64,000 nt of DNA. Source: Hoeflea_A sp965228435 (GTDB lineage Bacteria > Pseudomonadota > Alphaproteobacteria > Rhizobiales > Rhizobiaceae). Below, one piece after another: positions 34,034-42,717 of this stretch. A model generated the notes under the pieces. That model was not told the origin of the DNA and did no database searches. It saw only the letters and a program-made list of their open reading frames with translations. A program made the translations under genes and the position numbers. The DNA is taken from NCBI GenBank assembly GCA_965228435.1, contig OZ245818.1, positions 5,146,001 to 5,210,000 of the forward strand, in the 5' to 3' direction. The stretch's first letter is position 1. Each line of letters starts with the position of its first letter.

Positions 34034-34765
34034 TTAAAGCGAAGCGGCGTACGCCTCGGCTTCCTGTAACAACGAAAAAACGTCCGGATCTTCCAATTCC
34101 AATGCCCTTAGGTGATCGACGAGGTTCTGGATATATTCTAGGCTTGAACCAAGAGTGCCGGTGCCCGTAGCAATGAAGCGGATTTGCTCCGCCCGACTGA
34201 TGTCCGGGCGGATACGCCTGACTTCACGATTGGCAACGAATGTCACGGCCTTCAATGGACCTTCGTCGCTGATCGCGTCGACGATTGCCGGAATATAGGA
34301 TCCGGCAATCATTTCGCGCCGCCAGAGGATCTCCGTTTCCGAGTCGATACGCTCCCGCGCGATGCGAAAGACCAGACCGGCGCAACGGTCGCCGCGATCG
34401 AGGGCTGCCATCAGCCCGGGAGCTTCAGGCGATCCGCGGCCACCGATATCGTCCTGAAGGCAAAAGCGCCTGGAGTATCCAGACACCTCAGCCCGACGAA
34501 CTTCCTCGAACAGGAAGGCCGGATTCCACATGAGTGAACCGTAAGCGAATACCCACAGGTCGCCACCTTTGTGCCCCGCCAGCGTCTCGTGCCGGGTCGC
34601 TTCCCGCTGTTCATCGCTCAAGCGCCAATTCGGCGGCAAACCGGCTTCGGCCATGCGCTGGTCCAAGTCGGAGGGCTTGAAGGTGCGGAAATAGGATTGG
34701 TGCGGGTCAATGACCTTGTCGCGCAGTTCCGGATGGTTGGCGAAGGGGTCGTGAGGCTCGGTCAA
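34034..34765 (-). CDS. chaC: Glutathione-specific gamma-glutamylcyclotransferase
   Basis: A 243-residue ChaC-family enzyme that breaks glutathione into 5-oxoproline and Cys-Gly. The substrate loop VFAYGSLMWNP (YGSL 75-78) and the family segments GYSRRFC, LVFRIARE and EILWRREMIAGSYIP are present. The start is a TTG at 34765 with GGAG about ten bases upstream; no ATG lies near the conserved N-terminal region. A glutathione-dependent reductase is encoded about 3 kb away, but the genes are not in one operon. Confidence 0.9.
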   Translation of the reverse strand: MTEPHDPFANHPELRDKVIDPHQSYFRTFKPSDLDQRMAEAGLPPNWRLSDEQREATRHETLAGHKGGDLWVFAYGSLMWNPAFLFEEVRRAEVSGYSRRFCLQDDIGGRGSPEAPGLMAALDRGDRCAGLVFRIARERIDSETEILWRREMIAGSYIPAIVDAISDEGPLKAVTFVANREVRRIRPDISRAEQIRFIATGTGTLGSSLEYIQNLVDHLRALELEDPDVFSLLQEAEAYAASL

Positions 34766-34840
34766 GAGTTTTTACTCCGTGTCACACCTATCTCTAGTCG
34801 TTACCGCAGGCCGGGTGAAACGATTTCTTGTCGAAGGACT

Positions 34841-35785
34841 TCAGTCATGTGATCCGTGTCGTTGGAAGCGAGATCGAATGGAATCGCCGGTGATGTCAGG
34901 CAAGCGCTCGGCGACCGACTTCTTCATGTAGGCAAGAAACGATTGAACCTTTGCAGTGCGGTGCAAATCGATGTGGGTGACCAACCACATCGTGCCGAGC
35001 CAGTCCGGTGGCGGCGGGATCATTGGGACGAGCTTCTCGTTGCCGAATGCCGGCCAGCATAGCAAGGGACCAATGCCAATACCGTTCTCCACCGCGGCGG
35101 TGATCGCTTCGATTTCACCGGCGCGAAACGCAATGGCGCTCTCGGGTACGCATTCACTCACCCAGGCTGCGAGTGGCGAAGTCGAGTTCGTGCTCAAGTT
35201 GGAGACAAACCGATGGCCTTTGATGTCCTTCAGGCTTCTCATCTTGCCGTAACGGGCAACGTAGTCGCGACTGGCAAACAACGTTGCCGCGGCGTCCACC
35301 AGTTTTTGCGCGACGTTGTCCGGTTCGGAGGGCGGTCGACCGGCCCGCAAGCTGACATGGGCTTCACCGTATTCCAGATTCAGCAAGCGTCTGTCGGCAA
35401 TCAACTCGATAGACAAATCCGGATTGTCGCGCTGATAAGCTGCAATCAGAGGCACCAGTGCTGTGGCGAATTCCGGTACTGTGGTGATCACCAGTTTGCC
35501 GGACAATTGCCGGTCCAGTCCGGCAATGCGGGCGGCCAGTAGGTCGAACTGGCCTTGTGTTTCTTCTGCGACCTTGAGCAAAGCATCGCCGGCGTCCGTG
35601 GGCGCGTAGCCGCGGGCATTTCGATAAAACAATCTGGTGCCGAGCTTGTTTTCAAGCGCCGTGATTTGCCGCTGGGCTGTCGTGTGATGGATGCCCAGCT
35701 TTTCCGCCGCAGCCGACAATGTCCCGTGGCGGGCAACGAGATAGGCCGTGCGGATTTCGTTCCAACTGTCGAATTGTGCATTCAT
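34841..35785 (-). CDS. LysR-family transcriptional regulator
   Basis: A 314-residue LysR regulator. The N-terminal HTH spans ~5-65 (EIRTAYLVARHGTLSAAAEKLGIHHTTAQRQI, LENKLGTRLFYR). The periplasmic-binding-like effector domain fills ~90-300. The start at 35785 was chosen because the HTH begins right after it; the reading frame is open much further upstream but that part overlaps the divergent gene. It diverges from the DoxX gene at 35873 across 87 bases, an arrangement that usually means LysR controls that neighbour. Confidence 0.9.
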   Translation of the reverse strand: MNAQFDSWNEIRTAYLVARHGTLSAAAEKLGIHHTTAQRQITALENKLGTRLFYRNARGYAPTDAGDALLKVAEETQGQFDLLAARIAGLDRQLSGKLVITTVPEFATALVPLIAAYQRDNPDLSIELIADRRLLNLEYGEAHVSLRAGRPPSEPDNVAQKLVDAAATLFASRDYVARYGKMRSLKDIKGHRFVSNLSTNSTSPLAAWVSECVPESAIAFRAGEIEAITAAVENGIGIGPLLCWPAFGNEKLVPMIPPPPDWLGTMWLVTHIDLHRTAKVQSFLAYMKKSVAERLPDITGDSIRSRFQRHGSHD

Positions 35786-35872
35786 GCGCGTAATGTGTGC
35801 ATATATCGTGTTTACGCGCAATGATGCAGATACTATGTGCTTGCAATAGCCATGGATGAAGGGAGAGGTTCG

Positions 35873-36232
35873 ATGGAACAAAGCAAACTGATGACCTACG
35901 GCGGATGGGCACTGAAGATCGTAGCCGGGCTCGCTTTCCTGGCTGCTGGCCTGGCGAAGCTTGCCGGTGTCGACATGATGGTCGCCACCTTCGATCAGAT
36001 CGGGGTTGGTCAGTGGTTCCGCTATGTCACCGGCCTGATTGAAGTGATCAGTGCGGTGCTGCTTTTCATTCCTGGCCGAACAATCTACGGCGCCGGGTTG
36101 CTGATCTGCACCATGATCGGAGCGATCATTACCCATCTGTTCCTGATCGGAGGCAGTGCAGTGCCCGCTCTCGTGCTGCTGATTATCTGCGTTCTGATCG
36201 CCTGGCTGCACAAAGACCAGTTGCCTGCCTAG
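35873..36232 (+). CDS. DoxX-family membrane protein
   Basis: A 119-residue inner-membrane protein with four hydrophobic helices. The first carries the DoxX pattern ALKIVAGLAFLAAGLAKLAG, and the second helix region has FRYVTGLIEVISAVLL. DoxX-like proteins are linked to redox or thiosulfate stress in a few species but most are uncharacterised. GGGAGAGG lies before ATG 35873. It is divergent from, and probably controlled by, the LysR regulator. Its last four bases overlap the convergent phosphoesterase gene. Confidence 0.87.
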   Translation: MEQSKLMTYGGWALKIVAGLAFLAAGLAKLAGVDMMVATFDQIGVGQWFRYVTGLIEVISAVLLFIPGRTIYGAGLLICTMIGAIITHLFLIGGSAVPALVLLIICVLIAWLHKDQLPA

Positions 36233-37128
36233 GACGTCAGTTTCTGATCCTGTACGAGGCCGAATCCGCTTGCCTCTGTATTCAGACCGAAGCGCTGCAG
36301 CTGGATGGTGAAGCCGGCTTTGCCCTGGTCGATCGAGAACAGGTTGTAGCCTGACGGAGGGTGCTTTCCGCCAGGGCTTTCGCCGGCGGCGGGCACACCA
36401 ACGACCGGAACGCGGCCGTCTCGCCCGTCCAACCAGTACAATGTGTCTTCATGGGTATGGCCGTGCAGCACAAGTTCTGCACCGGCCTGCTGAAGCACCC
36501 GCCCAAAACGGCCGATGCCGATCATCCGTTTGTAAGGGCTGGTGGCACCCCGGATTGGCGGATGGTGGACAAGCACAACTCGGCAGAGACCGTTGTTTCG
36601 CTCGAGCAGCGACGCCAATCGTCCGGCCTGCCGATGACCGAAGACGCCGCTTGCCATGAAAGGCGGCGTCGCGGCAGCGGTGGAGACGCCGATCAGTGCG
36701 ACCGGTCCGCGCTGACGCAAGTAGGGGAACAGATTGTCGCCCGCCGCCAAACGGGGGCCATCATCCCCCAGCATGTACGGGCGCCAGGCGGTACAGATTT
36801 TTCTGAAGGCTCCGGGCACATAGGCATCGTGATTGCCCGGCACCAGCGAGATTTCATTCGGATTTCCGGCGGCTGCCAGCCAGCGCGTGACGGCTTCGAT
36901 CTCGGCGGCAGCAGCGAGATTCACCATGTCTCCCGTCATGGCCACATGGTCTGGCTTTGCTGCCTTGATCTCGTCCATGAGAGAATCGAGAATGTTACCG
37001 AAAAGACGCTTGCGCCGGTTGCGATGCCAGTTCACATAGCCGGTGATCCGTTTCGAGGCCAGTTCCCGGGGCGTGACGCGCGGCAAAGGGCCCAGATGGA
37101 TATCGGACATATGAGCAAGGCGGAACAT
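36229..37128 (-). CDS. Calcineurin-like metallophosphoesterase
   Basis: About 299 residues with the complete metallophosphoesterase motif series: MSDIHLG, MTGDMVN, PGNHDAY, LVHHPP and LHGHTHED. The protein has a two-metal site for phosphodiesters. Family members of this length cleave cyclic nucleotides, UDP-linked lipids or phospholipid head groups; specificity is not visible. ATG 37128 places DIHLG near the N-terminus; upstream in-frame ATGs at 37140 and 37164 are less likely. Its start region overlaps the start of the divergent NUDIX gene by about 18 bases. Confidence 0.9.
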   Translation of the reverse strand: MFRLAHMSDIHLGPLPRVTPRELASKRITGYVNWHRNRRKRLFGNILDSLMDEIKAAKPDHVAMTGDMVNLAAAAEIEAVTRWLAAAGNPNEISLVPGNHDAYVPGAFRKICTAWRPYMLGDDGPRLAAGDNLFPYLRQRGPVALIGVSTAAATPPFMASGVFGHRQAGRLASLLERNNGLCRVVLVHHPPIRGATSPYKRMIGIGRFGRVLQQAGAELVLHGHTHEDTLYWLDGRDGRVPVVGVPAAGESPGGKHPPSGYNLFSIDQGKAGFTIQLQRFGLNTEASGFGLVQDQKLTS

Positions 37129-37665
37129 GATGCCGGACATATCGGCGAAAGGCGACAAGGGCAAGAAGCTGTTTATGTCGATCCGGAAACCGCCTATCGG
37201 CGTGGCTGGATCGAAAAGGCACTCCGCCGCGTGCTGCCATTCTGGTTCCTGCTAAGCAGGGCGCAGACTTTGGGTGTTCGCGCCGCCGCCTTCGACACGG
37301 CTGGCAGGATTTTTCTGGTGCGGCATACCTACGTGGCAGGTTGGCACATGCCAGGCGGCGGTGTCGATATTGGCGAAAGCTGCCACGCAGCGCTGGTTCG
37401 GGAAATGGATGAAGAGGGCAATCTTCAGCTTGGTGATCCGGCTGAGCTCTACGGCATCTATCACAACAGGAACTCGGCCCTGCGTGACCACGTCACCCTC
37501 TATCTCTGCCGCAACGTCGTGCAGACTTCGAACCACACCGGAGACCGGGAAATCGCGGAATCCGGTTTCTTCCATCTCGATGCGTTGCCAGCTGACACAT
37601 CACCCGCGACCCGCCGGCGGCTCGCTGAAATCGCCGGCGAAGCGCCACAGTCGTTTGAGTGGTGA
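37111..37665 (+). CDS. NUDIX hydrolase
   Basis: A protein of about 184 residues with a full NUDIX box, GGVDIGESCHAALVREMDEE followed by G. It is preceded by the strand GRIFLVRHTYVAGWHMPGGG and followed by YGIYHNRN and DHVTLYLCRN. NUDIX enzymes hydrolyse nucleoside diphosphate derivatives; the YVAGWHMPGGG form is common in ADP-sugar or NDP-lipid-type members. The N-terminal ~35 residues before VDPETAYRRGW are weakly supported, so the start at ATG 37111 is tentative. It is divergent from the phosphoesterase, and both may act on related nucleotide compounds. Confidence 0.82.
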   Translation: MSKAEHDAGHIGERRQGQEAVYVDPETAYRRGWIEKALRRVLPFWFLLSRAQTLGVRAAAFDTAGRIFLVRHTYVAGWHMPGGGVDIGESCHAALVREMDEEGNLQLGDPAELYGIYHNRNSALRDHVTLYLCRNVVQTSNHTGDREIAESGFFHLDALPADTSPATRRRLAEIAGEAPQSFEW

Positions 37666-37678
37666 ACGAACCTTCCCG

Positions 37679-38662
37679 TTAGAGATGATCGCGTCCGTGT
37701 GGAGCCGTCAGGTCGACCGTTGGACCCTTGGGCACAACGCGGGTCGGATTCACCGACTCGTGGCTCATATAGTAATGATCCTTGATGTGCTGCATGTTCA
37801 CCGTGTCGGCGACACCGGGCATCTGGTAAAGCTCACGCAGGTAACCTGACAAGGCCGGGAAGTCGGCAATGCGCTGGCGGTTGCACTTGAAGTGGCCGAC
37901 ATAGACCGGGTCGAAGCGTACCAACGTGGTGAACAGCCGCCAGTCGGCCTCGGTGAGCGCCGAACCGGCCAGATAGCGGTTCGCTGTCAGTCGCTCCTCG
38001 ACACGATCCAGCTCCGCGAACAGCGCTTCGAAGGCCTCCTCGTAGGCTGCCTGTGTGGTCGCGAACCCGCATTTGTAAACCCCATTGTTGATGTTGTGGT
38101 AGATCGGGTCGTTGACCGCATCGATCTCGTCTCGCAAGGCCTCGGGATAGAAATCCAAATCATCGCGAACCCCGTCCAGCGCATCGAAAGCGCTGTTGAA
38201 CATGCGGATGATCTCGGAAGATTCGTTGGAAACGATTGTCGAGCGCTGCTTGTCCCACAGCACCGGAACGGTGACACGACCGGTATAGGTAGGATCTGCC
38301 GCTGTATAGACCTGCCACATCTTGTCGGCGCCATTGACCGTATCCAGGGTGCCGCCCTGACGGTCACGGAATTCCCAGCCCTCGTCGCCCATGAAATAAT
38401 CGACCACGGACAGCGATATGTGCGGTTCAAGACCTTTCAGCGCGCGAAAGATCAGCGTGCGGTGTGCCCAAGGGCAAGCGTAGGAAATATAGAGGTGGTA
38501 GCGACCTGATTCAGCCGCGAAGCCGTCGCTTCCGCTCGGTCCTGCGCTTCCGTCTGCCGTAATCCAGTTGCGAAATTGAGATTCGGCGCGTTTGAAGCGC
38601 CCCTGGTTTTCCTCGGTGTTGTACCAGACGTCCTTCCAAACACCGTCGATCAGCTTACCCAT
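37679..38662 (-). CDS. Glutathionyl-hydroquinone reductase (Xi-class GST)
   Basis: A 327-residue member of the YqjG/ECM4 family that removes glutathione from glutathionyl-hydroquinones. The catalytic cysteine is Cys63 in ISYACPWAHRTL. The family-specific segments ESSEIIRMFN and NNGVYKCGFATTQ and the C-terminal helical domain (AGSALTEADWRLFTTLVRFDPVYVGHFKCN, split over ~240-280) are present. Length is standard. It ends 13 bases from the convergent NUDIX gene. It is probably part of the defence against quinones. Confidence 0.93.
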   Translation of the reverse strand: MGKLIDGVWKDVWYNTEENQGRFKRAESQFRNWITADGSAGPSGSDGFAAESGRYHLYISYACPWAHRTLIFRALKGLEPHISLSVVDYFMGDEGWEFRDRQGGTLDTVNGADKMWQVYTAADPTYTGRVTVPVLWDKQRSTIVSNESSEIIRMFNSAFDALDGVRDDLDFYPEALRDEIDAVNDPIYHNINNGVYKCGFATTQAAYEEAFEALFAELDRVEERLTANRYLAGSALTEADWRLFTTLVRFDPVYVGHFKCNRQRIADFPALSGYLRELYQMPGVADTVNMQHIKDHYYMSHESVNPTRVVPKGPTVDLTAPHGRDHL

Positions 38663-38892
38663 GGCATGTCTCCCGAATTTAGCCTGTAGATAGGGCGTGA
38701 CGACGATATCAAGAAGGCGGATTTGATGAACAGTGTGTTTTAGCTTGCCGGGCCGTTGTTCTTTGTGCTATCGCCCCGCCACCAATTCGAAGGACTGGCA
38801 ATGAACAACCCGGGACAATTGCGACGACGTTGATAGCAACCGCGCCACGGCGCGCGCTCGTCCTCCTTTGTCCAATTTCCTGCGGGTTGCCC

Positions 38893-39420
38893 ATGTCTGT
38901 CATCCATCCTGTCTACCTGAACGAAACTCCCAACCACAACGGGGTGATCGACGCTATCAATGAAGAGGCGTTTGGGCCCGGCCGCTTCGTGCGCGCCGCC
39001 GAACGGGTGCGCGAACAGGGACCGCACGATTTGCGTTTATCGTTCGTTGCTCTGGTCGACGACGTGATCGTCGGATCAGTTCGTATGACGCCTGTCATGG
39101 CGGGTGATGTGGCCGGCCACCTTCTGGGACCGCTGGCGGTGCGGCCGTCCTTCAAGAACCGGGGCATCGGCAAAGAACTGGTACGTATCTCGGTAGCCGA
39201 GGCACTGCGTCACGGCAGTGAGGGTGTGGTGCTGGTTGGCGATGCACCCTATTACGGGCCTCTCGGCTTCGAGCGGGTCACCGCTCAGTTGGACTTTCCC
39301 GGCCCGGTCGATCGCGGTCGCGTGCTGGTGGCGACCAACCTCGACGATACGCAGCAGAGGCTGAGCGGCCTGATCGCCTGGCGTCCCGCGACCGACAGCG
39401 CATTGTCAGCTGCGGTGTGA
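38893..39420 (+). CDS. GNAT-family N-acetyltransferase (YhbS-like)
   Basis: A 175-residue acetyltransferase. The acetyl-CoA-binding motif A is seen as LGPLAVRPSFKNRGIGKELV. It is followed by VVLVGDAPYYGPLGFERV, the segment typical of the YhbS subgroup. The substrate is unknown. ATG 38893 is chosen over an ATG 63 bases upstream because the fold starts with VYLNETP. The 230 bases before it show no other gene. Confidence 0.87.
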   Translation: MSVIHPVYLNETPNHNGVIDAINEEAFGPGRFVRAAERVREQGPHDLRLSFVALVDDVIVGSVRMTPVMAGDVAGHLLGPLAVRPSFKNRGIGKELVRISVAEALRHGSEGVVLVGDAPYYGPLGFERVTAQLDFPGPVDRGRVLVATNLDDTQQRLSGLIAWRPATDSALSAAV

Positions 39421-39557
39421 AATCTGTTAATTGCCTGTGAATTTCGTCAGCTTGTCATTTTCTTAACGAACTTCCGTTGGACTAAACCGGCGGGCGGCGC
39501 GCAAATATGGTTCGGACGCAGGAGTCGAACCAACATGGTCGGGAGGCAAGACTAAAC

Positions 39558-39944
39558 ATGGTGCAGACAATGCGAAGCGGCGGCGCTCTCCGGAGGGAAT
39601 TTTCCGGACACCTCTTTCCAAGACGCTTCCCGAAACAGCCCCTCGTTCTGAGTATGGCTGCTTTTCTGGCAGCTTGCGGTACCACACCTGTTGCCAAAAT
39701 CGACACCCAGAGCACTCCCGTTGTCGCGCACAAGAAAAAGACGGTTCGCGTCGCAACCCTTGCACCGGCCAAGTCGACTGTTGGTCTTGCCGCAGTTACA
39801 CCGGACGTGGCTGCAGCACCGATGCCGATCTCTGCTCCGGTGCGAGATGCATTGCTGGCCTACCACGGGGACGCCAAATATATCTGCTCCCCGAGTGGCT
39901 TTGGACAGAAATCAAGCTGTCGGTTGCGGGACCGTAGCGGCTAG
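39558..39944 (+). CDS. Small putative lipoprotein/exported protein
   Basis: A 129-residue protein. A basic N-terminal region is followed by a hydrophobic stretch and a lipobox-like LAAC at Cys39, so it may be a lipoprotein with an unusually long n-region. The mature part is Ala/Pro/Val-rich and ends with YHGDAKYICSPSGFGQKSSC, a Cys-containing motif I have seen only in uncharacterised alphaproteobacterial proteins. GGGAGG lies eleven bases before ATG 39558; ATG 39507 is the alternative. Function unknown. Confidence 0.62.
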   Translation: MVQTMRSGGALRREFSGHLFPRRFPKQPLVLSMAAFLAACGTTPVAKIDTQSTPVVAHKKKTVRVATLAPAKSTVGLAAVTPDVAAAPMPISAPVRDALLAYHGDAKYICSPSGFGQKSSCRLRDRSG

Positions 39945-40034
39945 AGAATACCCGCTTATTGTTGACTCGGTCGATTGCGCGAACGTCTTTGCTTGGCGCA
40001 GCCATCCGCTGCTTCACCATGGAATGCGGCCCTA

Positions 40035-40580
40035 TCACCCGATGACGATCGGGATTATCAGAATGCGCAAGCCCCCTCGTTCCTCAACTTGTGCGCTTTC
40101 TGGAACCGCCATATAGCCCTCCGGAACTGAAAGCACTCGAATGTGGTCGGGACATCCTACCTCGTCATCAATGCACTTGGTGTTCAACGTATGTGTGATC
40201 TCCCAGGTGATCACCCCCTCATGGGATAGGCCCGGCAGACCGACACGGCGAGAACGGACATCAAGCCGGGTTGCCTCGGCATTTCTGACAAAATTCCGAT
40301 AGATCAGCACCCAGCCACTGGTCTGATTTAGCACGCTCCCTTTTCGGATCGGAACGAGCACGACCTCTGGAATGCCGGTTGTAAGCCGACCTTCGGGAGT
40401 CGAGAGGTTCAATTCAGGAACCTCTTGTGCCGATGCCGCACCCGATGTGGAGTGCGATACGAGGATTGCCATGGTGAACGCAACAGGGAGAAGCCGGCCG
40501 ATTGCGCGGACCGTGACCAAGCCGGGCCGTCTTGTTGCATTCCGCACCGCGGAAGCGAAGACACGAGAATGGGATTTCAT
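40035..40580 (-). CDS. Exported hypothetical protein
   Basis: A 181-residue protein with a long signal peptide: a basic n-region of about 30 residues, hydrophobic VAFTMAILV and a probable cut near ASAQE. The mature ~130 residues are beta-rich with two cysteines close together (TKCIDDEVGC). No family is recognised. It is divergent from the CadC-like regulator gene with only 49 bases between the starts, so the two may share a control region. Confidence 0.65.
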   Translation of the reverse strand: MKSHSRVFASAVRNATRRPGLVTVRAIGRLLPVAFTMAILVSHSTSGAASAQEVPELNLSTPEGRLTTGIPEVVLVPIRKGSVLNQTSGWVLIYRNFVRNAEATRLDVRSRRVGLPGLSHEGVITWEITHTLNTKCIDDEVGCPDHIRVLSVPEGYMAVPESAQVEERGGLRILIIPIVIG

Positions 40581-40629
40581 TATGCTTGCCCTATGTTGGT
40601 GCAGAAATCATTGACCGGTTGGGTCGGAA

Positions 40630-42261
40630 ATGTCCGGAAAAGACCCTGAAATTTTTCTGATTTCCGAGGATGCCGTAGGCAATTCGCTCAGCTTTTCGAT
40701 GGCTGAGATGGCATTGCGCAACCAGGATGGCACCATCGTTCCGTTGAGGCGCCAATCGGCCAAGATGCTTGCGGTCCTCGCGGGGCAGCGCGGCAAGGTC
40801 GTTCCGAAACAGGAGTTGATCGAACGGGTGTGGGGCAAGGCTGTTGTGACCGACGACAGCCTTACGCAGTGTATTTCCGAAATCCGAAGGGTAATCGGTG
40901 ATCGTGATCGGACGATTCTTCAAACACACCCTCGCTTGGGATATTCGTTGCAGGAAGGGGGTGCAGCAACAAACTCGTCTGTCTCAGGTTGGCCCTCGGG
41001 ACGGAAAACCGCTGTACTTGCCCTTGTCGCGGTCTTGCTGCTGGCTGGAGGTGTCTGGATCTGGAAGGGGCAGGCACCGGACCCGCGCCTCCCTTCGATT
41101 GCCGTGCTGGCCTTCGACGACACAAGTGTGGCACCGGATGCGGGTTACCTGAGCGATGCCATCAGCGAGGGCATCATTGCCGAGCTTGCGCGTTTTTCAC
41201 CCTTCACCACCGTTGCCCGCAACTCCAGCTTCACATTTCGCGATCATCCCCACGATATTCGCGAGATTGGGAGAACATTGGATGCCGATTACGTCTTGGA
41301 GGGGAGTCAGCAAAAACAGGGTGATCGTCTGAAGATAACGGTTCAGCTGATCGATTCGCGTTCGGGCACACATCTCTGGGCTGAAACCTATTCTGGATCG
41401 CTGGATGAATTTTTTGGCTTTCAGTCCGAAATCATACGCCGGGTGGCCTCGACCGTTGGCGGAAAGCTGGCAGTCTACCCAGGACTGACCGGCGACAGCT
41501 CTACCGTGAAGGCGATGTACCTTTCGGCTCAGGGGCTGAAACACCTCAGAACGCCGGGAATGGCGGCAAAGGAAAAGGCGCGTGGTTTCTTTGAAGCCGC
41601 CATTGAAGCAGACCCTACGGCGGTGACCGGGTATCTGGGCCTGGGGTTCTATTTTCGAAATGTCGCGATTTACGCCGTCGATGAAGCTGAGCGTCAGCAA
41701 GCCGTCCTTGACGCCACGCGGATGGCGAACAAGGCCCTTGCGCTGGGCCCCAGTGAGTATTTGGTGCACTACCTGCTCGGGCACATACATGTTCTCAACG
41801 GCGATATATCGCAGGCCCGCGCTCGATACGATGAAGCACAAACGATTAATCCAAGTTTTTCGAACGTATTTGTGGGTGGTTCGACCACAAAGATTTACAC
41901 CGGGGATGTCAAAGAGGCCATTTCTGACATAAGGCACGCCATGTCAATCGACCCGCTGCATCCTGAATGGTTTCACGGTCAGCTCGCCTGGGCACTCTGG
42001 GCCGATGACGATTGCGATCAAGCCCATTCCGCCATGGAACAAATGACACGAGTTCCGGCGGTAACGCAGAAGACGTGGGCAGCGATTCACGCCTGTCGCG
42101 GTAAACGCGCCGATGCCGTGAACGCCATGAGCGCATATTTGCGAGCTCGTCCGGAGGCAACCTTGTCTGACGAGCGTGGCCGCCTTGAAGGTGTCTGGAC
42201 GGCAGATGGTCAGGTGGATCGCTGGCTGAGTGATCTGCGACAAGCCGGCATGCCGGAGTGA
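40630..42261 (+). CDS. CadC-like membrane regulator with TolB-like and TPR domains
   Basis: A 543-residue transmembrane regulator. Residues ~20-108 form an OmpR/CadC-type winged helix (LRRQSAKMLAVLAGQRGKVV, LTQCISEIRRVIGD, THPRLGYSL). One membrane helix follows at ~127-145. The periplasmic part has a TolB/FlgO-like domain (IAVLAFDDTSVAPDAGYLSDA, DADYVLEGSQQKQGDRLKIT, GTHLWAETYSG) and C-terminal TPRs. Such proteins read a periplasmic signal and bind DNA from the membrane. It lies directly upstream of the polysaccharide operon, but a link is not shown. Confidence 0.85.
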   Translation: MSGKDPEIFLISEDAVGNSLSFSMAEMALRNQDGTIVPLRRQSAKMLAVLAGQRGKVVPKQELIERVWGKAVVTDDSLTQCISEIRRVIGDRDRTILQTHPRLGYSLQEGGAATNSSVSGWPSGRKTAVLALVAVLLLAGGVWIWKGQAPDPRLPSIAVLAFDDTSVAPDAGYLSDAISEGIIAELARFSPFTTVARNSSFTFRDHPHDIREIGRTLDADYVLEGSQQKQGDRLKITVQLIDSRSGTHLWAETYSGSLDEFFGFQSEIIRRVASTVGGKLAVYPGLTGDSSTVKAMYLSAQGLKHLRTPGMAAKEKARGFFEAAIEADPTAVTGYLGLGFYFRNVAIYAVDEAERQQAVLDATRMANKALALGPSEYLVHYLLGHIHVLNGDISQARARYDEAQTINPSFSNVFVGGSTTKIYTGDVKEAISDIRHAMSIDPLHPEWFHGQLAWALWADDDCDQAHSAMEQMTRVPAVTQKTWAAIHACRGKRADAVNAMSAYLRARPEATLSDERGRLEGVWTADGQVDRWLSDLRQAGMPE

Positions 42262-42335
42262 CAGGTCAGGACCAGACGCGTCCTGCATTTGGATTTCAAC
42301 GGGCTATCATGCCCTCGGCAACTCGATATGGCACC

Positions 42336-42364
42336 CAATCTGGCTCTATGCTTGGGCCAGATTG
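42336..42364. promoter_or_regulatory. 9-bp inverted repeat in the 456-base leader region
   Basis: CAATCTGGC (42336-42344) and GCCAGATTG (42356-42364) are a perfect inverted repeat with an 11-base spacer, 75 bases after the CadC-like gene. There is no T-run. It may be an operator for the polysaccharide operon or a weak terminator of the upstream gene. The surrounding 42262-42717 gap is AT-richer than its neighbours and holds no gene I can support. Confidence 0.45.
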
Positions 42365-42465
42365 AGCGCTTTGTCGCAATTCCCCTAAATTAAATATCCG
42401 TAATAAAGAGCCAATTGCGTTGAACTGGCCACATTGTGGTGCCACTTCAGGCATCGAAAGGTTAA

Positions 42466-42489
42466 TTGAGGTGGCAAACACCACTTCAA
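42466..42489. promoter_or_regulatory. Second dyad upstream of the polysaccharide operon
   Basis: TTGAGGTGG (42466-42474) pairs with CCACTTCAA (42481-42489), with one G-T mismatch, around CAAACA. A further CCACTTCA copy lies at 42442-42449, so the element may be a repeated regulator site. It is about 230 bases upstream of the first polysaccharide gene, a distance that suits a distal activator site. In Sinorhizobium the homologous operon is driven by the c-di-GMP-binding AraC-type regulator CuxR. Confidence 0.4.
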
Positions 42490-42717
42490 ATGGAATTACT
42501 TGGGATTGGATTTGTTCCGACATCTCCGGTGGGGATTAGAAACATTACATTTCGGTAATTCTTCATGCGGCGCGAGTGAATACCAGTGCCCGATCGCGAA
42601 AAAGCTTCGCATCGGGACGGGAGAAGTGTGCCCGGCCGTCAGACGGTGAGCGTTTTCGTGCCGGAGAGGAGATCGGGTTCGGCTGCCTGTCAGCCGGCGA
42701 AGAGCAGGAGGTAAGCA

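Noticed and set aside
35786..36211. 142 extra N-terminal codons of the LysR gene
   Set aside because: The extension is antisense to the DoxX gene and precedes a standard LysR N-terminus that begins at 35785.
39508..39535. GGTTCG...CGAACC dyad before the small lipoprotein gene as a tRNA T-arm or attachment site
   Set aside because: Only six pairs, no other tRNA arms around it and no integrase nearby.
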